64,000 nucleotides of DNA from Agroathelia rolfsii. Its lineage: Eukaryota; Basidiomycota; Agaricomycetes; Amylocorticiales; Amylocorticiaceae. The stretch covers positions 62,001 through 126,000 of the forward strand of contig JABRWF010000002.1 of the NCBI GenBank assembly GCA_018343915.1. Direction: 5' to 3'. Of the stretch, positions 21,734-33,100 are shown in pieces. Numbering within the stretch: the first letter of the stretch is position 1; each line of letters opens with the position of its first letter. The notes beneath the pieces are model-generated. The model saw only the letters and a program-made list of their open reading frames with translations, searched no databases and was not told the DNA's origin. Made by a program: the position numbers and the translations under genes.

Positions 21734-23066
21734 ATGTATTTGCCAAGCTTTCGATGGACAGTCGCGCCCAGACGTGCATATTCTGCGTTGCTATCTCCCT
21801 GTGTCCTTTTCACTGAACAACGACCAGCATCCAGGCTCTCGAAGCGTTTGTGCAATCTCAGCGCCAGTTCATTGCACAGACCCAACACGATATTGAGCGT
21901 CTTCGAAATATCAAACCCCAAGCTACCGAAAATCCGGAAGATTTTATTTGTCACATAAACGAAGGGGCAAGTCTGCAGTTACTTCTCGTTACATATGACT
22001 AATTTTTTCCCCACTAGTTGAACGTGAGCATTCCCCGAGTTGGCGAGAACATATCATCTGTTGCATGTCACCCTCAAGACTTGATTTGGGATGTTTTTGC
22101 TGCAAAAGGTAAACCATTAAAGATTCTAATCTTCATCTCTTAACCATCATCCCCAAGACCCTTCTTCGCTGAAAACACTGGCACGAGATATTCGCCAACG
22201 TCTCGACACTCGCACCAGACCACTACAGCATAATCCCGGCAAAGAGTCATCGTTGCAGATCCTTGTCAAGAAGGCCAGACACACCATTCTGGAGCCTGTC
22301 TTTGCGTCACTGCCTCCCATCTCCCCACCTTCTTCAGAGGATGAACTCGACCCGGCTGAAGCAAAGAAACAGCTTGAACGAGAGAAAATTCGAGAGCTCA
22401 AAAAACGCAGAATAGGTTCTGGCCTTAAGTTACCTTCTCGATTGTCTATCGGTGGTTCCGACGCAGTTTACATTCGCAGGGATCAAGAAGATGAGAGTGG
22501 AGAAGTAGACGTCTTTGACACTGGCGCCATAGAACCCTGTGTTCCTTCCACGTCACATTCTATCGACTCTATGCTGGTGGATACCCTTGCTGACAATCTC
22601 TCCTCGAACACCTCAACTACGGAAGGCGGACCGACACTGCTCGCAAATCGTACTCGCACCAAAACAAAACTTCACCCAGCCCTTGTCACCTCCTCTTCAA
22701 AAGGCAAGGGAAAGCGCAAACAACGCGAGGCTTCGCCTGACACCGACACCCCTCAACCAGCCTCTAAGAAAGGGTCCCAAAACAATACCAAGGCCAAGCC
22801 AGAAACCTACAAGCAAGCATGGTCAGTATCAGAACAACACCTGCTCGAACGCCTGTTGGAAGAGATCCCTGATGGAGAGAAGAACCGGTAAGCCTTCGGA
22901 TTATCTTCTCTCTGTATTCAGATTGAAAATAACCCACGATTATATTTTTAGTTGGCAGAAGATTTCTCGAGCCATGGATGGAAGGCGAACACCTCGCCAA
23001 GTTGCTAGCCGCGTACAGAAGTACTTTGAAAAACTCAAGCGCTATGGTGTCACGGACATGAGTTAG
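21734..23066 (+). CDS. SANT/Myb-domain protein resembling ZZZ3
   Basis: Probable chromatin or DNA-binding regulator. The N-terminal helical segment has IQALEAFVQSQRQFIAQTQ and DIERLRNIKPQA. Next comes LNVSIPRVGENISS, a charged middle (LEREKIRELKKRR), a basic low-complexity linker and a C-terminal SANT domain: WSVSEQHLLERLLEEIPDG, RWQKISRAMDGRRTPRQVA and SRVQKYFEKLKRYG. The last two resemble the SANT repeat of human ZZZ3, a reader subunit of the ATAC complex; no ZZ finger is present. One intron is GC-AG (21967-22017). The first exon is unresolved: the coding frame is open only from about 21820, and the listed start is a guess at the upstream ATG. TAG is 23064-23066. Confidence 0.75.
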
Positions 23067-23241
23067 CCTATTGATTTACGTGGACCTTCATGATCCCTAA
23101 GGCTTTAATAAACTTGTATTTATGCTATGTGTCCCTGTTTTTGCGCTATGCCGACTATCGCCATAGTATTGTTTTCATGTGTGAATGAGGACTTGATGTA
23201 ATCGGCGGTTATAATATATTATTACTGCCAGCGGGTTTGGT

Positions 23242-23247
23242 CACGTG
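23242..23247. promoter_or_regulatory. CACGTG site upstream of PBDC1
   Basis: CACGTG within TCACGTG lies 140 bp before the PBDC1 ATG. See the positional comparison among the findings. Confidence 0.3.
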
Positions 23248-23381
23248 TAAGGGTGATCAGATGGCTTGAATGCCACGACCCGAAGCAATAGACATTTCCA
23301 CTCTTATACCTCCACGTTGGCCCGTGTCGAGAACCAACCCTCTTTTGCCCTTTACACCCCTCTTGGTATATACCCCCAGTC

Positions 23382-24362
23382 ATGGCTACACAATTCGATC
23401 CCAAAACTGCACAAAATTTGCCTGAGGTCAGTTTATCTATGTCACAATATCCAGTGCAACAAACTCGACATACGGGTTTATATTAGATCGAGAAACAGTA
23501 TGTGCTACTGAACAATTGTTTTTTCTTCGTGCCCTTATGCTTATTGTGTCTTTAGATTTGCTGTTAGAGCAGTCGAGCATGCACAGGTGGAATGGCTTAT
23601 CTCATTGATGTCTACCCTCCTGCTGATCTCTTTTCTAGACCTACTGGAACCTCTTAGAGAAAGTCCCACCGCGAGAGCTTCGTTTAACAAAGTAAGCTGC
23701 TAAGCTAGTAAAATTGCCTCAACCTGTTCTCATATTTCTCTAGGTTAGATGATGAGATCTTCGACCACACAATGGAGGCCTTCCCGGAATTGCGCGAACC
23801 CCACGACAAACTCATCAAAATCGATGAGGAGTGGATGAAGAGCCCAGAGGGAAAGAAGCGCTGGCACGCTTTCATCTCCTCGTCAGTTGTTTACACACCA
23901 CCGTCTTCGTGCCCAGTAGGACTGACCGACGCTTTTAATCATCAGCTACGAAAAAAAGATCACGGATCACAACTTTGGATCGCTCATTAGGACAAACTGC
24001 AAAGAGGAATACGGAGAAAGGAACACAATTTTTGGTATGCGTTGCTCACAATGTACACTGATTTCACTTGCTCACATGAGGGTTATATGATCCAGTTACT
24101 CGCATACAGGTATGAATTTAATTGACTAGACAGATATTATATTCTGACTTGGGAAATACCTGCAAAGTTCTATGCTTATGAGGTAAGCTGCATGCACGTT
24201 CTCTACCGAAATGTTGTGACCTGATACTCCCTCAATCTTCAGATTGCTCGGAATCGTCTTGGACTCAACGACCGTGCGCATGAAATAGCAAAGGCTGAGG
24301 CCGAGAAAGAGAAGGCTGAGAAAGAGAAGCAGAAGAAGAACAAGAAGACTACCAAGTCATAA
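23382..24362 (+). CDS. PBDC1: PBDC1 homologue (polysaccharide biosynthesis domain-containing protein 1)
   Basis: Small conserved cytosolic protein; the yeast homologue (YPL225W) acts as a chaperone for eEF1A synthesis. The frame assembled from about nine exons begins MATQFDPKTAQNLPE and continues FAVRAVEHAQTYWNLLEKV. Next come ELRLTKLDDEIFDHTMEAFP, KLIKIDEEWMKSPEGKKRW, ITDHNFGSLIRTNCKEEYGE, FYAYEIARNRLGLND and a Lys/Glu-rich tail. These blocks follow the family order and length of about 170 residues. Three internal exons are tiny: 23487-23497 (11 nt), 24096-24109 (14 nt) and 24168-24182 (15 nt). Each restores residues conserved in the family, which supports them. Confidence 0.9.
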
Positions 24363-26342
24363 CATATATATGGTTGGAAATGATGTACTAGCACCTCAGA
24401 ACGACGTTATGAATGCTTCAACTTTAGCCCGAAGTTTCACAACCCGGATTATAAGGATAACGTATTGATTAAATTGAATATACGATTATATGAGTATAAA
24501 AAGACAAAGTTAGGTTTATCCGTGCTTTGAGTCTACAATTCATAAATATGCAAATACGGTGGTGCTGGAACAGCAGCAACAACAACAGGGGTTATTAGTT
24601 CATTTATTCGTGTGTCATGACCAGATACGTTCGTGATGGTTCTAAGCGAGTGATATTTGTGTATGAGTTGGTCTGATTTAGCACTTGCTACGAGACAAGC
24701 AGGCTGCGCAGGGATATTGAGGGTGTACGGCTACAAGATAATCAATCCGTTTGAGAAAAGCCAAACCAATTTCTAATGATATCAATACTCACTAAATTTC
24801 TCGGGGAAGGTGCGACTACGATAGTAGTTTTGAGATGTACTTGCGATAGCCATGAAAGAAAACACGTACTATTGTGCGCATGTCTGTTTGCAGGCTGGAG
24901 GGCGACAGCTTGCAGGATGGGTCGTACTTAGGCGGCAGTGTCGATTGTCGCAGCGTATCTATAAATTTGAATATTGCCGTGAATCTGGATGCAAATCAAA
25001 TGACACGCATATCGCATACATCTTCATCAGGCTATTTCGAGAGTTATGAAGGATAGTTTGAAATAGTCATCTGGTATCATGAACTCACCAGATTATAAGC
25101 GTGTCCACAGGAGAATACTTGATAAATTCTAGATAGCGGCAGATTTCAATAAGATCAGGACTGTCGGCTAGTAAAGCTCGTCTTACTGGCGCAAGTGGCA
25201 CATAATTAATAATGTAGAAAAGATTATATGAATGGACTAGGTAGGTGTCTATGTCGAAACTTAGGGAAGAGAAAATGCGAGAGGTTGTTGGTGAAAGTGA
25301 AAACCTCGGAAGGGTTCTCGTATATATGCGTAAATGAAAACTCACTACCCGGTTCCAACAAACTAGCGATATTCTGATGCTGCTCCATCGAATAGGTCTA
25401 CCGATCTGTGCCGAGCATAGGATACCCAAGAAACAGATTTGAGGAACAGCAGCAGGCCAGAGTTATTTGGATAGTTATGGAACATATCAAGCAGAATGAT
25501 ATTAGCCGATCATGAGCTTGAATGGCGACAGGGTGCGAATCATCTTCATTGCCCGTTAATGCATCCAAATCCAAGATATATCGGACCTACGAAACCAGCG
25601 CGACACTGAAAATCTGAACCTGTTTCGTTCGCTGCCATAAGATCGGGGTGATGGTGGCCGGAAAAGACCACGTGCCAACTCGATAGAAATCAAATGACCA
25701 GTATCAAACTATGGCACATTTTTCATTGCCTTCAGGAGTGCCTTTAAGCCGTCAAACTTGAAGCTTCCAAATGCGCACCAGTTCCGCATTGCTGTGCAGA
25801 TGTGAGAGTGAGGCCTTTGCGTAGGTCCTTAGGAGAGCTCGACCATCGAAAGCAAGATTACAGTAAAACCTGGCTCTAAATAGAAGGGTCCTGTCGTGGA
25901 CTCCAACGGTTCAGCTTTATAGCGTGCTTTGATGAAGTTGGAAATCTGAGGTGACAAGCTAAAGGGTCGTGATTACTATGCCGTGACCACTCTAGCTCGG
26001 AATCGCCTGCATCTCAGCATCGTCAGATTGCGTGATAAAAACAGAATGCCGATTTCGTTTCATGTATCGAGATATGGACGCAGTGATCCTACTGTTACAC
26101 ATTTCGAGTAATGGTTGCGCCTACATTATATGTAGTGACACTAGACAAGATTAAGGCCGTGGTGGAAGCGCCGCATTGCCGCAGTGATATGACCGCCAGA
26201 TCTGTGTCAAACTCCGACATCTTCCTGCACCGCCAATGCGATCTCGGTCGTGGTATAACAAATGTCTCGTGTCTGCAGCTAAAACAGCTACCGAGCTCAT
26301 AATACGGCCTCAGTTTCCGTGTGTAGTACATACAAGTAAGCG
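24363..26342. other. Two-kilobase stretch without a convincing gene
   Basis: Minus-strand GTGAGT splice-donor-like signals occur near 24790, 25090 and 25355, and one open frame (25085-25429) is compatible with a membrane segment. I could not join exons into a family-like protein, and stops interrupt all frames. It may hold an untypical or decayed gene. No tandem repeat, tRNA or transposase motif was seen. Confidence 0.4.
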
Positions 26343-28663
26343 TTAGGCATTATCTTTGTTTCGTTTCATCATGTCCCTCTTCTGCGTCCTTAGACGTTGG
26401 CTTTCATGCACGCCAAAGCCATGTTTAAATATACCCTGCACTTCTTCTAGACTTAGTCCAGCCGTTTCTGGGAACAAGAAGAGGCAGAACAGCCAGCCAA
26501 GCAGGCATAGGCCTGCATAGAAGCCGAAAGCACCCGATGGTGTGATGCGACCCATGAGCGAGAGGTAAGTACTCCCGATCAGCAAATTACACGCCCAGTT
26601 CGTGGCGGTTGAAATCGAGGTGCCAATACCGCGAACTATCAACAATGAAATGTAAAACAATCATATGAGCGTCCCGGTTCCGAATGAGGCATGCATCCGC
26701 ATACCTTCCAGGCCAAATAGTTCACCCTGGTGCCCTGAGAGGGAAGGTTGATTGTGAACAATGTAAATCAGGGGCGATACAATACTTACAAGGAACATTG
26801 CCAAGTCCAGTGGCATAGGATGCCACGTATATGATCATGGATACTAGTACAACAATACTCCAACTAATGGGATATGATGTGCCGTCAACTAATGAACCTC
26901 CTGTTTTCTTTGTCAAGACTGCACGAAATGAGAAATGTTGGTTTAAAAAGCGAAAAAAAACCCCGTAAACTTACAATGGAATGCGATACTAGCTAGAGCC
27001 AAGCCCGCTATCATACCCGGAGCTGATACAATCATGATTCGTCTGCGGCCAACAATATCGATATATTTGAGGGCCAATAGCGTGAATATGAAGTTGGTGC
27101 CGGAAATGATGAGGCCAACAGCCGTGGGCTGGTTAAATCCGATTGATTTGAATAGCGTGGCGGAAAAGTACATTAGGGAATTAAAGCCTGAGGATGGAGT
27201 TAGCTACAATGTTGAGCAATCAAATGAAGAAATGATACATACCGCATAATTGCTGGAAGGCCTGCATGCCGCAACCAATCACTAAAAATAACGTTCATTG
27301 GTAGGCTTTCCCCGAAAGATGAAATGGTCTAGAGAAATTTACCTAGTGCACGCCAATTTGCTGGGCGAGTAAGAAGTAATTTGAAACGATTTAAGAACGT
27401 TGTCGAATTGACAATTTCAATACTTTGCTTAACAGAGGCGTGTAAGACCTTGACCTAGGGTAGAATTTGAATGAGATGCGTTCAAAGCGTAACATTGAAA
27501 TCACAAATACTTTGAGATCAATTTGTTCTTGCGTTGCATAAGGATAGATTCTGGTCATGATCGTAACGGCTTTTTCGGACTGGCCCCTTCTCAGCATGAT
27601 ACGCGCTAGATTTGAGTCAATACCTTATTTGCTGCCGCTTTCGGATCCTTGGTGGTACGTACGAGACTCTGGCATAAAGAGTAGCAGAACAAATTGAACT
27701 GCGGCAGGGACAGTGCCCAGGCCAACCATCCATCTCCAGCCTGCGTTCACATTCGCAAAACCTGCGTCGATCCCGTAGGCAATAACTTGGCCAAATGTGA
27801 TCATAACGACGTTCAAAACAACCATTCTTCCCCTGAGACGAGTGGGAGACAGTTCTTGAATGTAAAGCGGTGCGATACAAGAAGCCAGCCCGACACCAAT
27901 GCCCACTAGGAAGCGTCCGCCCACCTAGAAAAAAGAAAGGTTCAGCTCAAAATTCCACAAGAAAGGGAGCTGGGATATTTGCAACGGCGGTCCATGGATA
28001 AGGGCGGTAATCAGAGCCTGCAGTATCATCAGGAGCACTGATTCAAGAATCCGCTTTATGATAGCTATACAGCTGGGATGAACAATGCTGAGTGATGCTT
28101 ACCATGCTCCATACGGTGTGACAAACGGCCTGTGCAATCGCGCCACCAATAAAAATGACATCTGCAGCACCTAGAACAGGACGTCTGCCGACAAAGTCTG
28201 ACATGGCACCAGCGGCAAGACCTCCTAACAAGGCCCCCAAAGTAGTCGCAGACGTGATGAACTCCTAAAACAGCTGGTCTGAAAAGCAAATCTAGGGCAT
28301 GGTATGCTAGGCCTCGCACTTTTTGTCCGTCGGAAAGGGAGGTCGGGCCCAGGTCAGAGCCAATGGTGACCAGTGCTCCAGAGATCACACCTGTGTCATA
28401 ACCTATCATGATCGGGTGAGGAGACAGAGCAACTGAGATTCTGAATGCGTTCTGTGCACAATATCGACAAGCGTACCAAAGAGTAAACCAGAGATGCTGG
28501 AGGACAGGATCAGGAGCCAGATGAACCAAGTTGTTCTTTCCTCTCCCTCTGCATGAACCGCAAGCTCTGAGATTTCGCCGTTGGCCTGGTCACGGAGGAC
28601 AATCTCGTCCAGAGAGGTCGTTGCGAAATCGTTCTTCTTTTCCGGGGGTGTTTCTGTGGCCAT
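26343..28663 (-). CDS. MFS sugar transporter, myo-inositol (ITR1/2) type
   Basis: Plasma-membrane sugar-family proton symporter with 12 predicted TMs. The ATG at 28663 opens a cytosolic N-terminus ([17 protein letters not shown]). TM1 ends [14 protein letters not shown]. Conserved blocks follow: [19 protein letters not shown], the loop motif [71 protein letters not shown] and the end motif [15 protein letters not shown]. The frame extends through about ten introns to TAA 26345-26343. GVISGAL, QQLCGFNSLMY and the overall match to yeast Itr1/Itr2 favour myo-inositol over hexose, but substrate cannot be proved from sequence. The tail is basic ([12 protein letters not shown]). Confidence 0.9.
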
Positions 28664-29328
28664 CGTGGGTAGTCAAGGGCAAGCCCCAGGTAGATAGGAA
28701 ACAAAACCTGGCACAAGCAGGAGGTCGCTTGTATATGACGGCGATTTGGAGATGCTTGTAGGCAGCTGACCAGATACAAACGGATATACGAGCCGATGCT
28801 CTGCCAAGAGGCGTATACATGACTCTACATCATCATTGTTCTTGCACTTTCCCGAGCGTACACCCACTACAACATCCGGACAAAGTTGCTCACATGAACT
28901 CGTCATGCCTGCCTCATTCGCTAATATTGCTATCAACAGTCTTTCTAACACCCGCATCGCCGCTCTTTCTCAAAACTCGGTCACCGTGCTACCGCAGTCG
29001 CGGGTCATCACTTTAGCCTTAACAGCTCGTTCGGCTGATCATTTGAGCATCAACACTAACGCTATCATCATCAAAAAAGAAAAGAAAAAGAAATCACTAC
29101 GTTCATGACTCTAAAATAAGAGGCGTCAATCCCGAAGCAGCCCAGTTCAGGATTTTGACGCAGTTGCGGCGGAGTTGACATATTTCGGCGGAGATCAGAG
29201 TCACGTGACTGTTTATTGGTCCAATTATGTAATGAAATCAATTCTGTCTCGAATAGCTCGTTACATAGCCTACTACGCTTTCAAGCTACTATCACTGCTA
29301 ACACTCTAACGATTACTTCTCTTTCACC
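28664..29328. promoter_or_regulatory. Divergent promoter interval, inositol transporter / ISY1
   Basis: The two genes start away from each other. A palindrome-like GTCACGTGAC lies at about 29200-29209, followed by TTATTGGTCCAAT with overlapping inverted CCAAT elements at about 29214-29226. Both are near the ISY1 start. Short open frames here show no motif. Confidence 0.5.
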
Positions 29329-30615
29329 ATGGTCAGCACCATCTCGCGTCAACGAATTGCTCAGGAACTCATGCTTCTTTCTTCCAATCTTGTCAGGCTC
29401 GTAATGAGGAAAAGGCCCAGTCTATGCTCTATCGTTTCCGTGAGGCCCAAGCCGCTGAGCTTGGGCTGGGAACGCGCAGCGACCGCAGGCCGCGTATGGC
29501 CAGTGCTTGCAAGAGTCTTCGTGAATGTGAACGCTGGAGAGGAGAGATTTTGCGAGAAATCAGCAGAAAAGTGTCCAAGATTCAAGATGGTTTGTTATAT
29601 GCATCCTCCCCTACTTACATATCCTTACACCTTCCTCATAGCTGGATTGACGGATTACGAAATTCGAGATTTGAACGATGAAATCAACAAGTTGCTTCGC
29701 GAGAAGAGACATTGGGAAAATCAGATTGTCGCTCTTGGAGGTGCCAACTATAGACGTAATGTGGCCATGTTGGACGAAGACGGAAAGGAAGTCCCAGGCA
29801 CAAAAGGATACAAGTTGGTCCATCCTTTTTGTGTTATTTACTCGCTTATCTTACAAGGTCCTCCTGACAGGTACTTTGGCCGCGCAAAGGAGTTACCTGG
29901 TGTAAAGGAGCTCTTTGAAGGAAGGAAAAAGGAAGAGGAGGAGGAAAACATTGCGCAGAATTATTACAAGAAGTTCACAGGTCAAGGTCCCGCGTATTAT
30001 GGAGATCTTGATGAGCAAGATGGAAAACTCCTTGAATTTGAGCAACAAACAGAGGATGATGGTAGGGTATTATTCTCATAAGTTCAGCCATTATCTCTTT
30101 GCTCATGCTCCCCATCAACAGAATGGGAAGAAGCATATAACAATCTTCGTGGTGCCCTTGGTTCATCCCCAAGTGGGCCTACACCCAAACCTCCCCGTAT
30201 CAACACACCATCGGCCCTCGCAGTCACCTCAAATTTAGATCATCCCACAGAAGTCAATGCGTCCAGCGCAAAGCGCAAGGCTGATTCCGACCAATCTGAC
30301 ACTCAGATTGATGCTTCTACACAACCAACTGAAGAGACCAATAAGCGAACAAAAACTATTACGGCTTCCTCTCAAACACCTCCATTACAAACAGACTTAG
30401 ACTCAACCGTTGATGCATCTGTACACATCTTCCATGCACAGGCTGCCGCTAAGTTCATCCCATTCTTAACACCAGAGCATTTAATGCCTCCAAAGCTCCC
30501 ATCAAACAAGGAGATGGAGGATGTTCTTCTAGACCTCAAGAAACGTGCTCTCCTGGATGAATATTTTGGTACAGAAAACGCTCCTGCTGGAACGCCTACA
30601 ACAACTGTAGCATAG
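29329..30615 (+). CDS. ISY1: Pre-mRNA splicing factor ISY1
   Basis: Component of the NineTeen complex of the spliceosome, contacting the catalytic core before and after step one. The coding sequence begins with an exon that is only ATG (29329-29331), followed by an intron to 29396. Then comes [19 protein letters not shown], the universally conserved ISY1 N-terminus. Further blocks are [52 protein letters not shown] and [19 protein letters not shown]. The C-terminal half is acidic and low-complexity and ends in a helix ([19 protein letters not shown]). Four introns in total. An alternative start further upstream would not give the conserved N-terminus. Confidence 0.95.
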
Positions 30616-30886
30616 CCTTTTTATTATCATTAGAGATGGATACGGCATCTAGGCCGTCTGACTGGTTGTTTTGTAAGATATACATGCGTAATTGTCGAGG
30701 CTTTTGCCACCAAGTTAGCTTTGCGATCATCTCGAATAAATAAAAAGGGCTTTGTGGTATATCAAGATCTTGGTAGCGACAATCTCATCAAGACCTCAGC
30801 AATTACAATTGAGTTATCGTTATCCGTTTTAGTTTGACACCCATAGGTGTGTTCATTGACAGAAGTGTTGGTTGATCTTGGTATTT

Positions 30887-32754
30887 TTAGGCCGTAATCT
30901 TTGTTGCCGTCCAGAAGGCGGCATCATATGTGTATCCTAGCATGGCCTCTTTATTACTTGTGTACGTTGTTTTGATTGTTCTTTCGTTCTGATGACGAAT
31001 GAATGTCTGAGACGTGCATAATTAGGTTTAATGGATGTAAATACACACGCACCGAAATTTCGAACCCGATCTTCCTTGCTAATTGCTTCACTTCCTCAAG
31101 GTCCAGTTCTATCGAAGGATCGTTGGTGGTGTTATTCTCCCAGTGCCAGAGCAATGGCCCTAGAAATATGTGAAATTAGTTGACGTACCCTATGGTCAGA
31201 TAATTTTCGTGGCTTACCCAAATTGATCCATACCCCTCCCGGAGTTAGAATGTAATGAATGATGCGAAGATAATTGACAATATTCTTTGCCTATTTTATC
31301 ATCAGCGACAATACTAGTGATAAAACTGGTAGAATGAACATACCGTGTCGATAAAGAAGCAAGTGAGTACGGCATCCCAGGCACCTTCATAAGATTCTAC
31401 ATCTTCGTCATCGTCGTAATCCTCTTTTCTAGCCCCATAAATCTCCTCGAAATCGCCTAGAAAAGGAGACTGTTGAAAAAGCAATGATTTCTGAACGGAG
31501 AAGCAATCGTAGGAATACCTGCAACCAGGGAAAAGTTGCTGTTCCGTGGCAAGTCAGTCGGTAGAACGTCGGGAACGGTTATGCTCCGTAGCATAGCATG
31601 TCTATTGGCGACGTTTGAGAATGAATGTACATATGGGTAGATGGTATATGCATTAATTTTATCCGTCCTGGATTAAATTGAGTAAAATCAGACCGGAATT
31701 CTAACAAGGGTAAAAGGATCTACCGATTGAGAACGAGATACGATGCTAAGAGCATGTAATGTGAAAACTCGTTGCCTTGACAAGAAAATCCTGTGAAGTA
31801 TTTGAGTATGCTGTCGACCCAGCCACCAAGGGAATAATCCCACCGAGCTTAGCTACGTCATACGCCAGGCGACCAAGGCCGGCACCAGGAACCAGGACTT
31901 GTAGTTTGGACCTTGAGTTGAATAGTGAAATGAAGATGTGGAAGAGGTTAAATGATCAAGGATTAATACCTCTCTGACTCGGGAACATGAGAGAAGTGAG
32001 AGATAAGAGCTTCTTTAATCGGTTCATAAGATGCATCACGCTCGGCCTTGCCCTGAATGAATCAAAACTGAATGCATCATGTATAAAAAGACAGACAGTA
32101 ACATAGAAATGCACCTCAGCGCTCCAGTCTCGTACAAACTGCTTCAGAGTACTCCTTAACTTATCCATATCGAACTCCGTTGGCCTATACTTCTTTCGGG
32201 GACCATGTGCGACTGGGGTGGTGTGATCATGGGTGTGTGATCCAGCTCCACCATGAGAATGTGAATGTGAGTGAGAGTGCGAATGAGGATGAGGATGGGC
32301 TGGGTGATAGCCGCATCTCAGATGGATTTTCAACAGATCAGTAAGATAGTATAGACATGCCATGCTCATGACTAGATGTAGGAATAGTTTCGTCTCCATC
32401 CTCATCGACACCAACGTCTGCGTCGCTGAGATCATGCCCAAAGATCTCGGGGTTCGCTACGATGCTTTCGAGAAATTTGGCATTAGCTAGAATTGCATCA
32501 TCCACAGCAGATAGCTTTTCTTTATATCCTAGGGTCTCAAGTAGCTGTCTATCTGCCAATGGCAAAGTATAGAAGTCTTTACGGCGCCGGTTATTTGCGG
32601 TAAGCTGGAAGAGAGACTGATGAGATCAAGCAGGGATAATCCAGCGTTCATCATGGATGAAAGTGCTGACAGAATACGATGAATAGTTGTTGAAAGTTGC
32701 TATCACATTAGCAAAGTGGACTTGCTCTTCTTCGATCTCTGAAGCATTCGCCAT
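30887..32754 (-). CDS. Carnosine N-methyltransferase homologue (N2227 family)
   Basis: SAM-dependent methyltransferase of the CARNMT1 family; animal enzymes convert carnosine to anserine and methylate histidines. The ATG at 32754 gives MANASEIEEEQVHFANVIAT, then FNNYSSY and ANNRRRKDFYTL, the family's N-terminal signature. A histidine-rich insert (HPHPHSHSHSHSH) interrupts the linker before FDMDKLRSTLKQFVRDWS. The SAM-binding loop is VLVPGAGLGRLAYDVAKLG, followed by CQGNEFSHYMLLASYLVLNR. Later blocks are VPDVLPTDLPRNSNFSLVAG, AWDAVLTCFFIDTAKNI, PGGVWINLGPLLWHWEN and the end YTYDAAFWTATKITA before TAA 30889-30887. About eight introns are needed. The fungal substrate is unknown. Confidence 0.9.
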
Positions 32755-33100
32755 GATCACAAGCAATAGTTTGAGGACTCGAAGTTTCGTTTCGCTGACT
32801 AGATAGGAAAGTGACAAATGTCACGATTCGCTAGTAGATATTGCTTCTGACCTTTAACTTGGTCATGAAAAAGTACTGTTAAAACACTTGATTTTAGGTA
32901 ATCTAATTTCTAATATTTATATTAGAGCAAGCGAATATTTTCCAGCCCATACGATCATAAATGTAGAGCGCCACTAACGGGGTACCATCTTGTTGAGCTA
33001 CCGAGAGTTGTATTCCGTAATCAGCAGCCACATGCGCGCACACTTTATGTCCCCTACTACCTGCCAGTGCTAAATACCTACTTGCTCATAGATCTAGCCC
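32755..33100. promoter_or_regulatory. Divergent promoter interval, N2227 methyltransferase / PTPA
   Basis: Both genes start outward from this 346-bp interval. It is AT-rich with no clear TATA box at the usual distance. No additional gene is seen. Confidence 0.45.

Noticed and set aside
25085..25429. Membrane-type open frame as a third seven-TM gene
   Set aside because: It lacks the conserved NYPGGPL loop and the MSWAPDES start. No joining exons were found.
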